Source of the DNA: Candidatus Thorarchaeota archaeon MP11T_1
GTDB lineage: Archaea > Asgardarchaeota > Thorarchaeia > Thorarchaeales > Thorarchaeaceae
Assembly: GCA_002825515.1 (NCBI GenBank)
Contig: PJET01000203.1
Span: 1-7,339 of the forward strand
Length of the DNA: 7,339 bases
Direction of reading: 5' to 3'
How positions within the stretch are numbered: the stretch's first letter is position 1; every line of letters starts with the position of its first letter. Both the position numbers and the translations under genes were made by a program. Positions 1 through 6,153 of the stretch are shown one piece after another. Under the pieces are notes generated by a model that was given only the letters and a program-made list of their open reading frames with translations, searched no databases and was not told where the DNA came from.

Positions 1-186
1 ACCCTGAGCCCCATACTCAAGTTGTTTCATACCTATTTCGATGCACTTGTGTGTCTTAATATGCGGACGAAGATCTACACCGTTATACTCCGCTTTCTCC
101 GCCATACTTTTGAGATTGTTCTCCAACCGCTCCAGATCGACCAGGAGTGCTGGTGTCATAAGATCACTCGTTTGTAATTTCCTCAT
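1..186 (-). CDS. Fold-type III PLP enzyme, D-threonine aldolase / D-serine dehydratase family (N-terminal 62 residues; continues past the left edge)
   Basis: Read on the minus strand from the ATG at 186, the frame stays open to the edge. Residues 11-18 (TPALLVDL) and 40-48 (RPHIKTHKC) are the two N-terminal signatures of the alanine-racemase-fold family that holds D-threonine aldolase, eukaryotic-type D-serine dehydratase (DSD1) and related D-amino-acid lyases. In that family the first lysine of KTHK, here Lys44, forms the Schiff base with pyridoxal phosphate. The enzyme is expected to be cytosolic and to cleave or dehydrate a beta-hydroxy D-amino acid; which substrate cannot be told from the N-terminus. 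The start is supported by a GGAG 11 bases upstream and by the usual short distance from the start to the TPA motif, although the frame remains open further upstream. It diverges from the DinB-type gene across about 106 bases. Confidence 0.88.
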   Translation of the reverse strand, partial: MRKLQTSDLMTPALLVDLERLENNLKSMAEKAEYNGVDLRPHIKTHKCIEIGMKQLEYGAQG

Positions 187-292
187 TGCGTAGATGGCTC
201 CTTTGACTTTGTCATGCAATCTCCAATAATCTAGTTTGGACCGAGCGAAACAATTTTGAGAGACTTGACTACTAAATTGATTGGTTTTGGAA

Positions 293-793
293 ATGGATAC
301 CATTCCTTCAGTCCTACTGCATATGCTCGAACATGAGAGTTCGCAGGCGAGATTTGTACTTGCATCTGTGAAAGATGTCGATATGCAATTTACTCCAATG
401 GATTCGCTTCGTACACTCGATGATCTGGCTAATCACCTTGCTCTATCTCCGTTGATTGACTTTTATTGCTATACAAAGAAATTCCAGGAGGTTGAACAGA
501 TCCAAGAGATGGAACAGCAATTGAAAAGTGACAATATTGAGGGTATGCTAAAAGTCTTTGACAAAGGAATTGGAATTATCAAAGAGCACATATCTGCATT
601 ATCAAACGAGCAGGCTCTCGAAGAGAATCTGAAGGCAGTCTATGAACAAGGCCCTGATAGGAATTGGGCTCATTACCTGCCCGAGATTACAACACATTTG
701 GCGATGCATAAGATGCAGCTGTGGATGTATCTAAAACTTGCAGGTGCTCCTGTGAGTATGTGGACGTACTACGGTGTTCCTAGAAACGAATGA
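293..793 (+). CDS. DinB-fold putative metal-dependent protein (166 residues)
   Basis: This is a helical protein of the size and layout of the DinB/YfiT four-helix-bundle superfamily. Three histidines are placed as in that family: His48 in the second helix (DLANHLA) and His135 and His139 in an HxxxH of the last helix (THLAMHK), a likely divalent-metal site. The C-terminal run AGAPVSMWTYYG after the last helix is also typical. Family members include thiol-dependent transferases using mycothiol or bacillithiol and many proteins of unknown role, so no reaction is assigned. The ATG at 293 is preferred because it gives the usual distance to the first helix; an in-frame TTG at 281 would add four residues, and neither has a clear ribosome binding site. 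The stop lies six bases from the stop of the convergent radical SAM gene, leaving no room for separate terminators. Confidence 0.82.
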   Translation: MDTIPSVLLHMLEHESSQARFVLASVKDVDMQFTPMDSLRTLDDLANHLALSPLIDFYCYTKKFQEVEQIQEMEQQLKSDNIEGMLKVFDKGIGIIKEHISALSNEQALEENLKAVYEQGPDRNWAHYLPEITTHLAMHKMQLWMYLKLAGAPVSMWTYYGVPRNE

Positions 794-799
794 GTGTGT

Positions 800-2239
800 T
801 CAAGTAATTCCATGCTGATCTCCACGAATTCTTCTTCGTAGATTCAAACGAACCTCATCGATCTTCTCAGCCATTCTACTCTTCTTAGGCCAGTATTCCT
901 TGATTTCATCAAATCCGTGGACATCCCAATATAGTGGGCAAGCACCATAGCAATAATCAAAGTGCTCGCAAGCCTTGCAACCTTCAGGTGCAAAATCCTT
1001 TGCTCTCCAAAACTGAGATGCTCGATTGTACCATACTTGTTCGAAACTCTCAGTAAGGAGGTTGCCAACAGGTTCACTAAAACTTGAACATGGCAGTACG
1101 CCTCCCTCTGCATCAACCGAGAGCAGACCGTCGCAACAAGCACAGCTTTTTGCCCCAAGTCCATGTGCTATTGGGTTGAACAAACAGACTGGTGTTGGTG
1201 CATACCACACAAATTGTATACCTCTTTTGTTCGCTCGCCTCTTAACACGTTTCACTATATCTTTGATTTCAGCATATTTGACTTGGAGCTCATCTCTGAG
1301 TTTGGCTGCTGTACCTGTGTATATCACCATATTCATACTAAAGTATGTGAGTTTTAATTCATCAGCATGGAAGTCTACGAGCTCTTCTAGTTTGTCAAGA
1401 TTAGGGCGACATATGGTGGTATTGCAATGTGTATAGATGTCAGTTTCTTGAAGGTTTTTAATCCCCCTAACAGTCCTCTCGAAAGCACCGGGTATTCCAA
1501 CGATGTAATCATGCGTAGCAGCATCAGGTCCTTCAATAGAAACTTGAGCACTGTTTAATCCAGCTTTTACCAGTTTCTGTACATACTCTTTATCGTGGCA
1601 ACGAATTCCATTCGTGATTAGATTTACTCTTAGTCCTCTCTTTCGTGCATATGATATTAGTTCAAAGATGTCCTCACGTAGTGTTGGTTCTCCACCTGTG
1701 AAAGAAAGACTAGGAACATGTGCATCATCCACGATGATGTCAATGACACGCTTGACCTCTTCCGTTGTCATCTCACCAGACTCTCTAAATGGAGAATATG
1801 CATAGCAGAACCGACACTTGTTGTTGCACCTATAAGTAAGGGCAATCTCACTTAATACAGGATACTTAATTTCACCTTCTCCAAATGGTACAATCTTAGT
1901 AGTTTTGTAGCTGTAGATATTTTGGTTTCCAATGGTCATGTTTCGAAGGTCATCAACAAAAGCCGCCAAGTCGTTTATTACAACCTGCCTTTCTCCACCC
2001 GCTTTAACAAAGAAGTTAATGATGTCCTCTAAAGATTCAGTTTCAAGGAGCTTTCTGAGCATCCACATACCAGTTTCATTGAGATGCATCGTTTTGTTAG
2101 GTCTCAAGATTAGCAGTTTGTCTTCTGGTCTAACAAAGAAAAAGTCCCTTACCTCATCTATGAATGCTGGTATCCATTGAAGGTCTTCCAATGTGTAGTT
2201 GTAATGTGGAATTGAACGAAACGAGGTCATTGTCTTCAT
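800..2239 (-). CDS. Radical SAM/SPASM-domain enzyme with PqqD-like N-terminal region (479 residues)
   Basis: Residues about 33-100 resemble a PqqD-like domain, the fold of the RiPP recognition element (VRPEDKLLIL, then an N-E-T-G-x-x-x-L-x-x-L helix). The radical SAM core follows, with the [4Fe-4S] motif CNNKCRFC (Cys138, Cys142, Cys145) and the SAM-contacting GGEP of SFTGGEPTLR. The C-terminus is a SPASM domain for auxiliary Fe-S clusters: a cysteine cluster at 366-369, Cys384 in GGVLPC, then the canonical C-x2-C-x5-C-x3-C at 421, 424, 430 and 434. Relatives include PqqE, AhbC/AhbD-type heme enzymes, NirJ and peptide-modifying maturases; the substrate here is unknown and no short precursor-peptide gene was found nearby. 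The enzyme is expected to be cytosolic and oxygen-sensitive. The frame is open to 2374, but ATG 2239 has GGTGA just ahead, and longer starts would overlap the divergent gene. Confidence 0.9.
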   Translation of the reverse strand: MKTMTSFRSIPHYNYTLEDLQWIPAFIDEVRDFFFVRPEDKLLILRPNKTMHLNETGMWMLRKLLETESLEDIINFFVKAGGERQVVINDLAAFVDDLRNMTIGNQNIYSYKTTKIVPFGEGEIKYPVLSEIALTYRCNNKCRFCYAYSPFRESGEMTTEEVKRVIDIIVDDAHVPSLSFTGGEPTLREDIFELISYARKRGLRVNLITNGIRCHDKEYVQKLVKAGLNSAQVSIEGPDAATHDYIVGIPGAFERTVRGIKNLQETDIYTHCNTTICRPNLDKLEELVDFHADELKLTYFSMNMVIYTGTAAKLRDELQVKYAEIKDIVKRVKRRANKRGIQFVWYAPTPVCLFNPIAHGLGAKSCACCDGLLSVDAEGGVLPCSSFSEPVGNLLTESFEQVWYNRASQFWRAKDFAPEGCKACEHFDYCYGACPLYWDVHGFDEIKEYWPKKSRMAEKIDEVRLNLRRRIRGDQHGIT

Positions 2240-2241
2240 GG

Positions 2242-2246
2242 TCACC
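2242..2246 (-). promoter_or_regulatory. Ribosome binding site of the radical SAM gene
   Basis: On the minus strand GGTGA stands two bases before the ATG at 2239. This matches the GGTGA part of the archaeal Shine-Dalgarno sequence GGAGGTGATC at the close spacing often seen in archaea. It favours 2239 over the ATG at 2254, which has no such site, and over the GTG-, TTG- or ATG-type starts further out. Confidence 0.5.
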
Positions 2247-2334
2247 CTATTCATCTTAAGGGTTAGGATAGAAGATTTCCAAAAAATGAAAGGCTTATCA
2301 GTCCCTAATCTTGTGATAAAAATAACATAGTCAT
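2247..2334. promoter_or_regulatory. Divergent promoter region between the radical SAM gene and the 131-residue protein gene
   Basis: This short A/T-rich gap must hold the promoters of two divergent genes. The stretch around 2314-2326 (gataaaaataac) is the most TATA-like element and could serve either strand; read on the minus strand it would give a leader of roughly 55 bases for the radical SAM gene. A second candidate for the plus strand is cttatca at 2294-2300. No operator-like inverted repeat was recognised. The placement is a guess from base composition. Confidence 0.3.
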
Positions 2335-2338
2335 GGAG
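2335..2338 (+). promoter_or_regulatory. Ribosome binding site deciding the start of the 131-residue protein
   Basis: GGAG lies eight bases before the ATG at 2347. It overlaps an in-frame GTG at 2338, which makes that GTG an unlikely start because it would have no ribosome binding site of its own. Confidence 0.6.
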
Positions 2339-2346
2339 TGTGTTCA

Positions 2347-2742
2347 ATGAGCACAAATGAGATAAAATTACCATATGGCACGATCACAAAGAAGAAACTT
2401 ATCATGCACTTCAGTGCTTACGATATTGACCTGCCAATCATTGCTGCTGGCATTCGAGAGAGAATGGATGTCTTTCGTGAACTTGATGTCGAGTTCGCTG
2501 GTTTTGGTACAGAAGTACCTGCAAACATGAGTGAACAGACTCCTGCAATCGTGAAATGTTTCTTTGAGTATGTCGGGAAAGATGCGGACGCAGGTGTCAC
2601 ATTAAAGCGAGTCTATCACCTTGTTTGGGGTGGCATGATAGCTGAGTTTCCTGATCTTGTTGAGTGGGCAGCTGCAAAAGCTGACCTATCAAATCTCACC
2701 ATTGCACAAGCTGATGTTCTTAGAGCCCAAAGAGGCGACTAA
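2347..2742 (+). CDS. Unrecognised 131-residue protein
   Basis: I do not recognise a family. The product is soluble-looking, with no signal peptide or membrane segment. The N-terminal part has a basic patch (TKKKL, residues about 14-18) followed by alternating hydrophobic and charged residues that suggest an alpha/beta fold; a helical, Ala-rich acidic part lies near the C-terminus (EWAAAKADL). There is one cysteine (in VKCFF) and no metal-binding or catalytic motif. Coding is supported by a good ribosome binding site, the full-length open frame and its fit between flanking genes. It is the first gene of the plus-strand set, 50 bases ahead of the large membrane protein, so it may share a transcript with it. 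It diverges from the radical SAM gene. Confidence 0.72.
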   Translation: MSTNEIKLPYGTITKKKLIMHFSAYDIDLPIIAAGIRERMDVFRELDVEFAGFGTEVPANMSEQTPAIVKCFFEYVGKDADAGVTLKRVYHLVWGGMIAEFPDLVEWAAAKADLSNLTIAQADVLRAQRGD

Positions 2743-2780
2743 ACTCATCAATAAACATGTGTCTGGAGAGGATTTAGCTA

Positions 2781-2785
2781 GAGGT
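2781..2785 (+). promoter_or_regulatory. Ribosome binding site supporting the GTG start of the membrane protein
   Basis: GAGGT is seven bases before the GTG at 2793. The start is further supported because translation from it immediately yields a standard signal peptide. Confidence 0.65.
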
Positions 2786-2792
2786 TAATGAA

Positions 2793-4925
2793 GTGAAGAG
2801 AAGCTTGGTAAACGCATTACTAATTGGATTACTTGTACTTTCTATGATTCAGCCCCAATCTCCTAGCCATGCAAGTAGTATACCAAGCGCCAATCCTAAT
2901 CTAGATAGTGTGAATGTTGATGTTGTTGTCATGCCCAATGGCAGAATAAATGTCACATACTGGATGACTTTCACTGCAGCGGAAGGAGGTCTAGGGGGAT
3001 TCAATCTAGAAGGAATTCAAGAATCTACGATACGTGACAGTAGTCGTGCATATGTTGAATGGGGTGGCAGTCGGTATAGTCTTCTAGTTACTACTCTTCC
3101 GAGTGGTTATGGCCTAGACTGGGTTCCTCGAACCCCAGAAGCACAACAAGTTCTTGTTGTTTTTGGTTACTTCAGTACAAACCGTGTTATTGAGCAAACA
3201 ACATCACCTACCTATGGCGACCTTGGAGTTTTCAATTGGGCACCAGTTCAATGGGAAATACCAATAGACTATGAAGCAGTACAGGTTATCTATCCCATCG
3301 AAATGAATACCTCTTGGATTGAACCAACTCATGGAGTTACACCAGAGGGAGCTGAATATGCAGGCTATGTTGAAGATGCTGATCAAGGATTGTGGCAGGG
3401 TGCTTTCCAGAGTGCGTTCGACGAAGACAATCTTCTCGCATATCCTTATGATGCTGGAGCAGATCCACGCTATTTCACAGTAAGTCTTGGTCACTCAAAT
3501 ATAGATGCATATGGTCACTTCAGGGTTTTTCACTATACTAACTGGAGCTTCTATGAACCATATCTTGAGGATGGAGCTCTTGGTATTGATTATACACCTA
3601 TAATTAATGCCCAAGCAAACACTCAATTCAGCTTGCAGCTTGCCGTCTTTAATTACGGTGATGCAGATTTAGAAGATGTAGCAATAACAATGTCACTTCC
3701 TGAAAATCTCACGCTTACATCCGGATCAGTGACGACATCTATTGGAGACCTCTCTGGTGGAGAAACATGGTTTGAATCATACACTCTAATTCCTGCAAAT
3801 GTACCTGCAATTCTGACGATCGCGTTTCAAGTCAGTGCGTCAAATCTGAACTCTTCAGATTGGCAATCCTTTACAGTTGATGTATATGTTCAGGAGTATA
3901 TCCCTCCACTGATTCCACCGAATTTATTGTTTGGTGGAGCTGCTATCTTTGTGTCGATTGGATTCATCTTTTATGGATATAGACGAGTTACCCGTAGGTA
4001 TGGTGCAAAATGGGAGGCTGATGACACAACCTATGTCTATGAGAGTCCTGAGATAGCAATACAGACATTCGGAGAACCAGGAACTGTTGCAGATTTGGAC
4101 CCTATTGAATCCGCCTTCTTCATCAACACAACAAGGCAGAAACTCGTTTCAATGATACTTATGTCCTGTGTCAAAAAAGGAGCAGTTCGAGTACTATCAA
4201 CTGATCCGCTTAAGCTCTCTGTGACAGGTCTTCAATTCCAAGACTTGACTTATTACGAGGAACTTTTTGTCGCTGCAATAGTGGATGACGAACTAGATTC
4301 AGATAAGATTGATGATATGCTTGAAGAATTAGCTGAGCAGGTACAAGAGAAAGCCTGGAGTGCAGATTTTGAGGCGACGAAAGCCAAGCATGATGAAATG
4401 GTTGATGGCGCTTGGGAGGAATTGGAGTCGTATCCCACCTTAGATGGAAGGATGGATTATTACTTTAACCGTCAATTTCATGGTGGTGGTTGGGCATGGT
4501 ATTGGATATACATGCATCCGCGTCACGACCACATTAGAGATGTTTTTATAAAACCAGGACCTTCGATTTCTCCTCCACAAGTTCCTGATTGGTTCTCTCA
4601 GCTCTCGGAAGTAACTGGTAATGCAGTTAGTGGAGTCGGTCGAGTGGTTGGTGATGTGGCTGCAACCACTGGTCAAATAATGAACAATGTTGCCAATACT
4701 ATCGGTAGCGTTGTACAAGGAGTAGGCGACATTATCACAGCCCCCCTAAAACCTCTTATTGAAAGCACAAGTAGATGTGTGTCCCACGATGCTTGCCATA
4801 GTGCTTGTGTATCTCACGATGCATGTCATAGTGCTTGTCACAGTGCCTGCCATAGTGCCTGCGTATGTCATAGTGCCTGTCACAGCGCTTGCCATAGCGC
4901 CTGTGTATCTGGAGGTTTCAGGTAA
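2793..4925 (+). CDS. Exported single-pass membrane protein, DUF2207-like, with Cys/His repeat tail (710 residues)
   Basis: The N-terminus is a signal peptide (MKRS followed by a hydrophobic core; plausible cleavage after SHA, residue 27). Residues about 35-180 resemble the beta-rich N-terminal part of DUF2207 proteins, and 271-370 look like a CARDB/DUF11-type beta-sandwich. Five N-x-S/T sequons lie in this outer part. A membrane helix spans about 378-396 and is followed by four arginines (397, 398, 401, 402), which puts the rest in the cytoplasm. Residues about 400-550 resemble the DUF2207 C-terminal region (DLDPIESAFF, SCVKKGAVRV). Then come a Trp/His-rich stretch (563-580), a Gly/Val segment with 11-residue periodicity (610-642) and a tail of nine His-x-Ala-Cys units (662-704). 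The biochemical role is unknown. It is probably in one operon with the phosphoesterase that follows directly. The GTG start has a good ribosome binding site. Confidence 0.88.
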   Translation: MKRSLVNALLIGLLVLSMIQPQSPSHASSIPSANPNLDSVNVDVVVMPNGRINVTYWMTFTAAEGGLGGFNLEGIQESTIRDSSRAYVEWGGSRYSLLVTTLPSGYGLDWVPRTPEAQQVLVVFGYFSTNRVIEQTTSPTYGDLGVFNWAPVQWEIPIDYEAVQVIYPIEMNTSWIEPTHGVTPEGAEYAGYVEDADQGLWQGAFQSAFDEDNLLAYPYDAGADPRYFTVSLGHSNIDAYGHFRVFHYTNWSFYEPYLEDGALGIDYTPIINAQANTQFSLQLAVFNYGDADLEDVAITMSLPENLTLTSGSVTTSIGDLSGGETWFESYTLIPANVPAILTIAFQVSASNLNSSDWQSFTVDVYVQEYIPPLIPPNLLFGGAAIFVSIGFIFYGYRRVTRRYGAKWEADDTTYVYESPEIAIQTFGEPGTVADLDPIESAFFINTTRQKLVSMILMSCVKKGAVRVLSTDPLKLSVTGLQFQDLTYYEELFVAAIVDDELDSDKIDDMLEELAEQVQEKAWSADFEATKAKHDEMVDGAWEELESYPTLDGRMDYYFNRQFHGGGWAWYWIYMHPRHDHIRDVFIKPGPSISPPQVPDWFSQLSEVTGNAVSGVGRVVGDVAATTGQIMNNVANTIGSVVQGVGDIITAPLKPLIESTSRCVSHDACHSACVSHDACHSACHSACHSACVCHSACHSACHSACVSGGFR
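4620..4718 (+). repeat. Three 11-residue units within the membrane protein (residues 610-642)
   Basis: The segment can be laid out as NAVSGVGRVVG, DVAATTGQIMN and NVANTIGSVVQ. Glycine recurs at 616, 627 and 638, a hydrophobic pair at 618-619, 629-630 and 640-641, and valine at 622, 633 and, in a partial fourth unit, 644. An 11-residue period corresponds to three helical turns and is the pattern of membrane-binding amphipathic helices in apolipoproteins, perilipins and synucleins. The repetition is visible at protein level only; the DNA units are diverged. Confidence 0.5.
4776..4904 (+). repeat. Tandem Cys/His repeat region encoding nine H-x-A-C units
   Basis: The 12-base unit coding His-Ser-Ala-Cys occurs seven times (at 4797, 4827, 4839, 4851, 4869, 4881 and 4893), and a His-Asp-Ala-Cys version occurs twice (4785 and 4815). 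A 30-base block coding VSHDACHSAC at 4779-4808 is repeated at 4809-4838 with four differences, all silent. The region encodes 11 Cys and 9 His, mostly with C-x3-C spacing. It has no stop or frame break, so it is an in-frame part of the membrane protein gene. Confidence 0.93.
4911..4916 (+). promoter_or_regulatory. Ribosome binding site of the phosphoesterase inside the end of the membrane protein gene
   Basis: GGAGGT forms the Gly-Gly codons (residues 707-708) at the C-terminus of the membrane protein and lies nine bases before the TTG at 4926. The stop codon of the first gene directly abuts this TTG, so a terminating ribosome sits on the start site. This makes translational coupling likely. 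Confidence 0.75.
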
Positions 4926-5681
4926 TTGGTAGAACCATTCGCTACGATTTTCCATGTTAGTGATATTCACATCGGTGAAAGTGGAGTAATGGTAAAGGAT
5001 CTCGAGAAAGTTATCAATTCAATCGAAGAAACAGCTACAAATTCTCCATCTCCCTTGCTATTAGTGACTGGAGATTTAACCACTGAAGGTCTCAGAGAGG
5101 AGTATGAAGGAGCTGCATCTGTTTTGAATGAGGTCCGCATTCCTAGGGTGATAATCCCAGGAAATCATGATGAGCGAAATTATGGTTCCGTTATTTTTGA
5201 AGAGTTTTTTGGAGATCGTTTCAAAACATATGAGTCTGAGCATCTAGCAATTTTTGCTGCTGATAGCGCTGAACCAGATAATGATGCAGGCCATGTTGGT
5301 AGAGTAAAGTATAACGAGATTAGGGACTTCTTCAACAAGGCAAAAAATAAGGTTAAGGTATTTGCTCTTCATCATCATCTTATTGCAGTTCCACATACTG
5401 GGAGAGAACACAATGTTGTTGAAGATGCAGGGGATGTTCTTGGAGTTCTAAACAATTCAGGTTGCTCGTTGGTACTTAATGGTCACCGTCATGTTCCTTG
5501 GATGTGGCAACTAGGTGACATGGTTCTTTATAATACTGGAACATTACTTTCTCGACGAGTTCGTGGAGCAATGACTCAATTACACACAGAGATCTCTATT
5601 GCTGAAGATCATGTAAAATTTATACTACGCTACAAAGATGGTAGTGAGCGATTATTTACGCAATCCCGGTTGCGAATATAA
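4926..5681 (+). CDS. Calcineurin-like metallophosphoesterase (251 residues)
   Basis: All blocks of the two-metal calcineurin-like phosphoesterase fold are present in order: D-x-H (Asp13, His15 in VSDIHIG), GD (Asp50 in VTGDLT), GNHD (Asn80, His81, Asp82), the histidine block ALHHH (149-151) and GHRH (His187, His189). The arrangement is closest to the CpdA/Rv0805-like class III enzymes, which hydrolyse cyclic nucleotides, phosphodiesters or phosphomonoesters; the substrate is not predictable from sequence alone. There is no signal peptide, so it should act in the cytoplasm, on the same side as the C-terminal tail of the preceding membrane protein. The TTG start directly follows the previous stop and has a strong ribosome binding site; no ATG occurs before the D-x-H motif, so a start this early is required. 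It is convergent with the next gene, 27 bases apart. Confidence 0.92.
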   Translation: MVEPFATIFHVSDIHIGESGVMVKDLEKVINSIEETATNSPSPLLLVTGDLTTEGLREEYEGAASVLNEVRIPRVIIPGNHDERNYGSVIFEEFFGDRFKTYESEHLAIFAADSAEPDNDAGHVGRVKYNEIRDFFNKAKNKVKVFALHHHLIAVPHTGREHNVVEDAGDVLGVLNNSGCSLVLNGHRHVPWMWQLGDMVLYNTGTLLSRRVRGAMTQLHTEISIAEDHVKFILRYKDGSERLFTQSRLRI

Positions 5682-5708
5682 TATCCTGAAGTAAGTAAAT
5701 ATGGTTCA

Positions 5709-6062
5709 CTAATACTCGGGAAAGAACCAAACGATGTCAACCGAGGTCACATTTGATAAGGATACTATTGAACTTACAACTCCTCGAACAACAACAACTG
5801 AATTCAATGTTGATGCACCAGTCCATTCGATGAGAACGAAATTTGGTCCATCCGATATTGTGATTATATTCCCAACACGAAGAGTTACCTCTCCCTTTAC
5901 AGCAACAGCCGTACCTATTGAAACTAGTCCGTCATTGATGTCATTTATACTTGTAAGCCCAATTAATCCATCGTGCCATGCGATAACACCTACTGTGACA
6001 ATAACAAGCACAAGTAGGACCAATGCTATCTTGGCAACAGGTCTTCCTTTCTTTTTTGGCAT
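5709..6062 (-). CDS. Small membrane-anchored or exported protein with an OB-like beta domain (117 residues)
   Basis: The N-terminus is basic (MPKKKGRPVAK) and is followed by a hydrophobic helix at residues about 12-29, so the rest faces outside the membrane. No clear cleavage site follows the helix, so an uncleaved anchor is as likely as secretion. Residues about 45-115 alternate in a five-strand-like pattern (VAVKGEVTL, ITISDG, VVVRGVVSS, SVDIVWFF) that resembles small OB-fold domains; this is an impression of pattern, not a family match. There is no cysteine and no catalytic motif; one N-x-T sequon lies in the outer domain (SNVTS). The ATG at 6062 has GGTGG six bases upstream (6069-6073). 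The opposite strand also has an open frame here (5734-6090), but it lacks the signal, composition and ribosome binding site of a real gene. Function unknown. Confidence 0.75.
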   Translation of the reverse strand: MPKKKGRPVAKIALVLLVLVIVTVGVIAWHDGLIGLTSINDINDGLVSIGTAVAVKGEVTLRVGNIITISDGPNFVLIEWTGASTLNSVVVVRGVVSSIVSLSNVTSVDIVWFFPEY

Positions 6063-6073
6063 GCTATTCCACC

Positions 6074-6138
6074 AGATATACTACGCATAATCAAACTAAA
6101 GAGTATGACGGCTTAAAGAGGAAATACTTTAGGTTGGC
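6074..6138. promoter_or_regulatory. Divergent promoter region between the OB-like protein and metallopeptidase genes
   Basis: The gap between two divergent starts contains a nearly symmetric cttaaag at 6112-6118 (ctttaag on the minus strand). It sits about 40 bases before the plus-strand ATG at 6154 and about 50 before the minus-strand ATG at 6062, and could act as a TATA element in either direction. A second plus-strand candidate is tacttta at 6125-6131, which would give an almost leaderless transcript. Neither is a strong match to the archaeal consensus. Confidence 0.28.
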
Positions 6139-6153
6139 TTGTTATTCCCAGAA

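Noticed and set aside
792..2347. Twelve-base direct repeat (gagtgtgttcaa at 792-803 and 2336-2347) bracketing the radical SAM gene, suggestive of an insertion footprint
   Set aside because: A rough estimate for a 7.3-kb window gives one to two exact 12-base same-strand pairs by chance. Both copies lie in functional sequence (gene ends and a ribosome binding site), and there is no recombinase or inverted-repeat end.
2240..2374. Longer N-terminus for the radical SAM protein (GTG-, TTG- or ATG-type starts up to 2374)
   Set aside because: The extension would overlap the divergent gene's start and ribosome binding site, shows no domain, and lies in A/T-rich promoter-like sequence.
4776..4904. Possible CRISPR-like or regulatory DNA repeat array
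   Set aside because: Units are 12 bases without spacers, stay in the reading frame and vary at silent positions, so this is a protein-level repeat.
4746..4970. Minus-strand open frame across the Cys/His repeats, giving a Thr/Met-rich repeated product
   Set aside because: The repetition is the antisense reflection of the H-x-A-C repeats. There is no ribosome binding site or family resemblance, and it overlaps two well-supported genes.
5682..5708. Transcription terminator between the convergent phosphoesterase and OB-like genes
   Set aside because: The 27-base gap has no clear hairpin or T-run on either strand, so no terminator can be called.
5734..6090. Plus-strand open frame of 118 codons opposite the small OB-like protein
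   Set aside because: It is the antisense of a frame with a signal-anchor, coherent beta pattern and ribosome binding site. The plus-strand product has no domain and is Thr/Pro/Ser-rich, as expected for a shadow.
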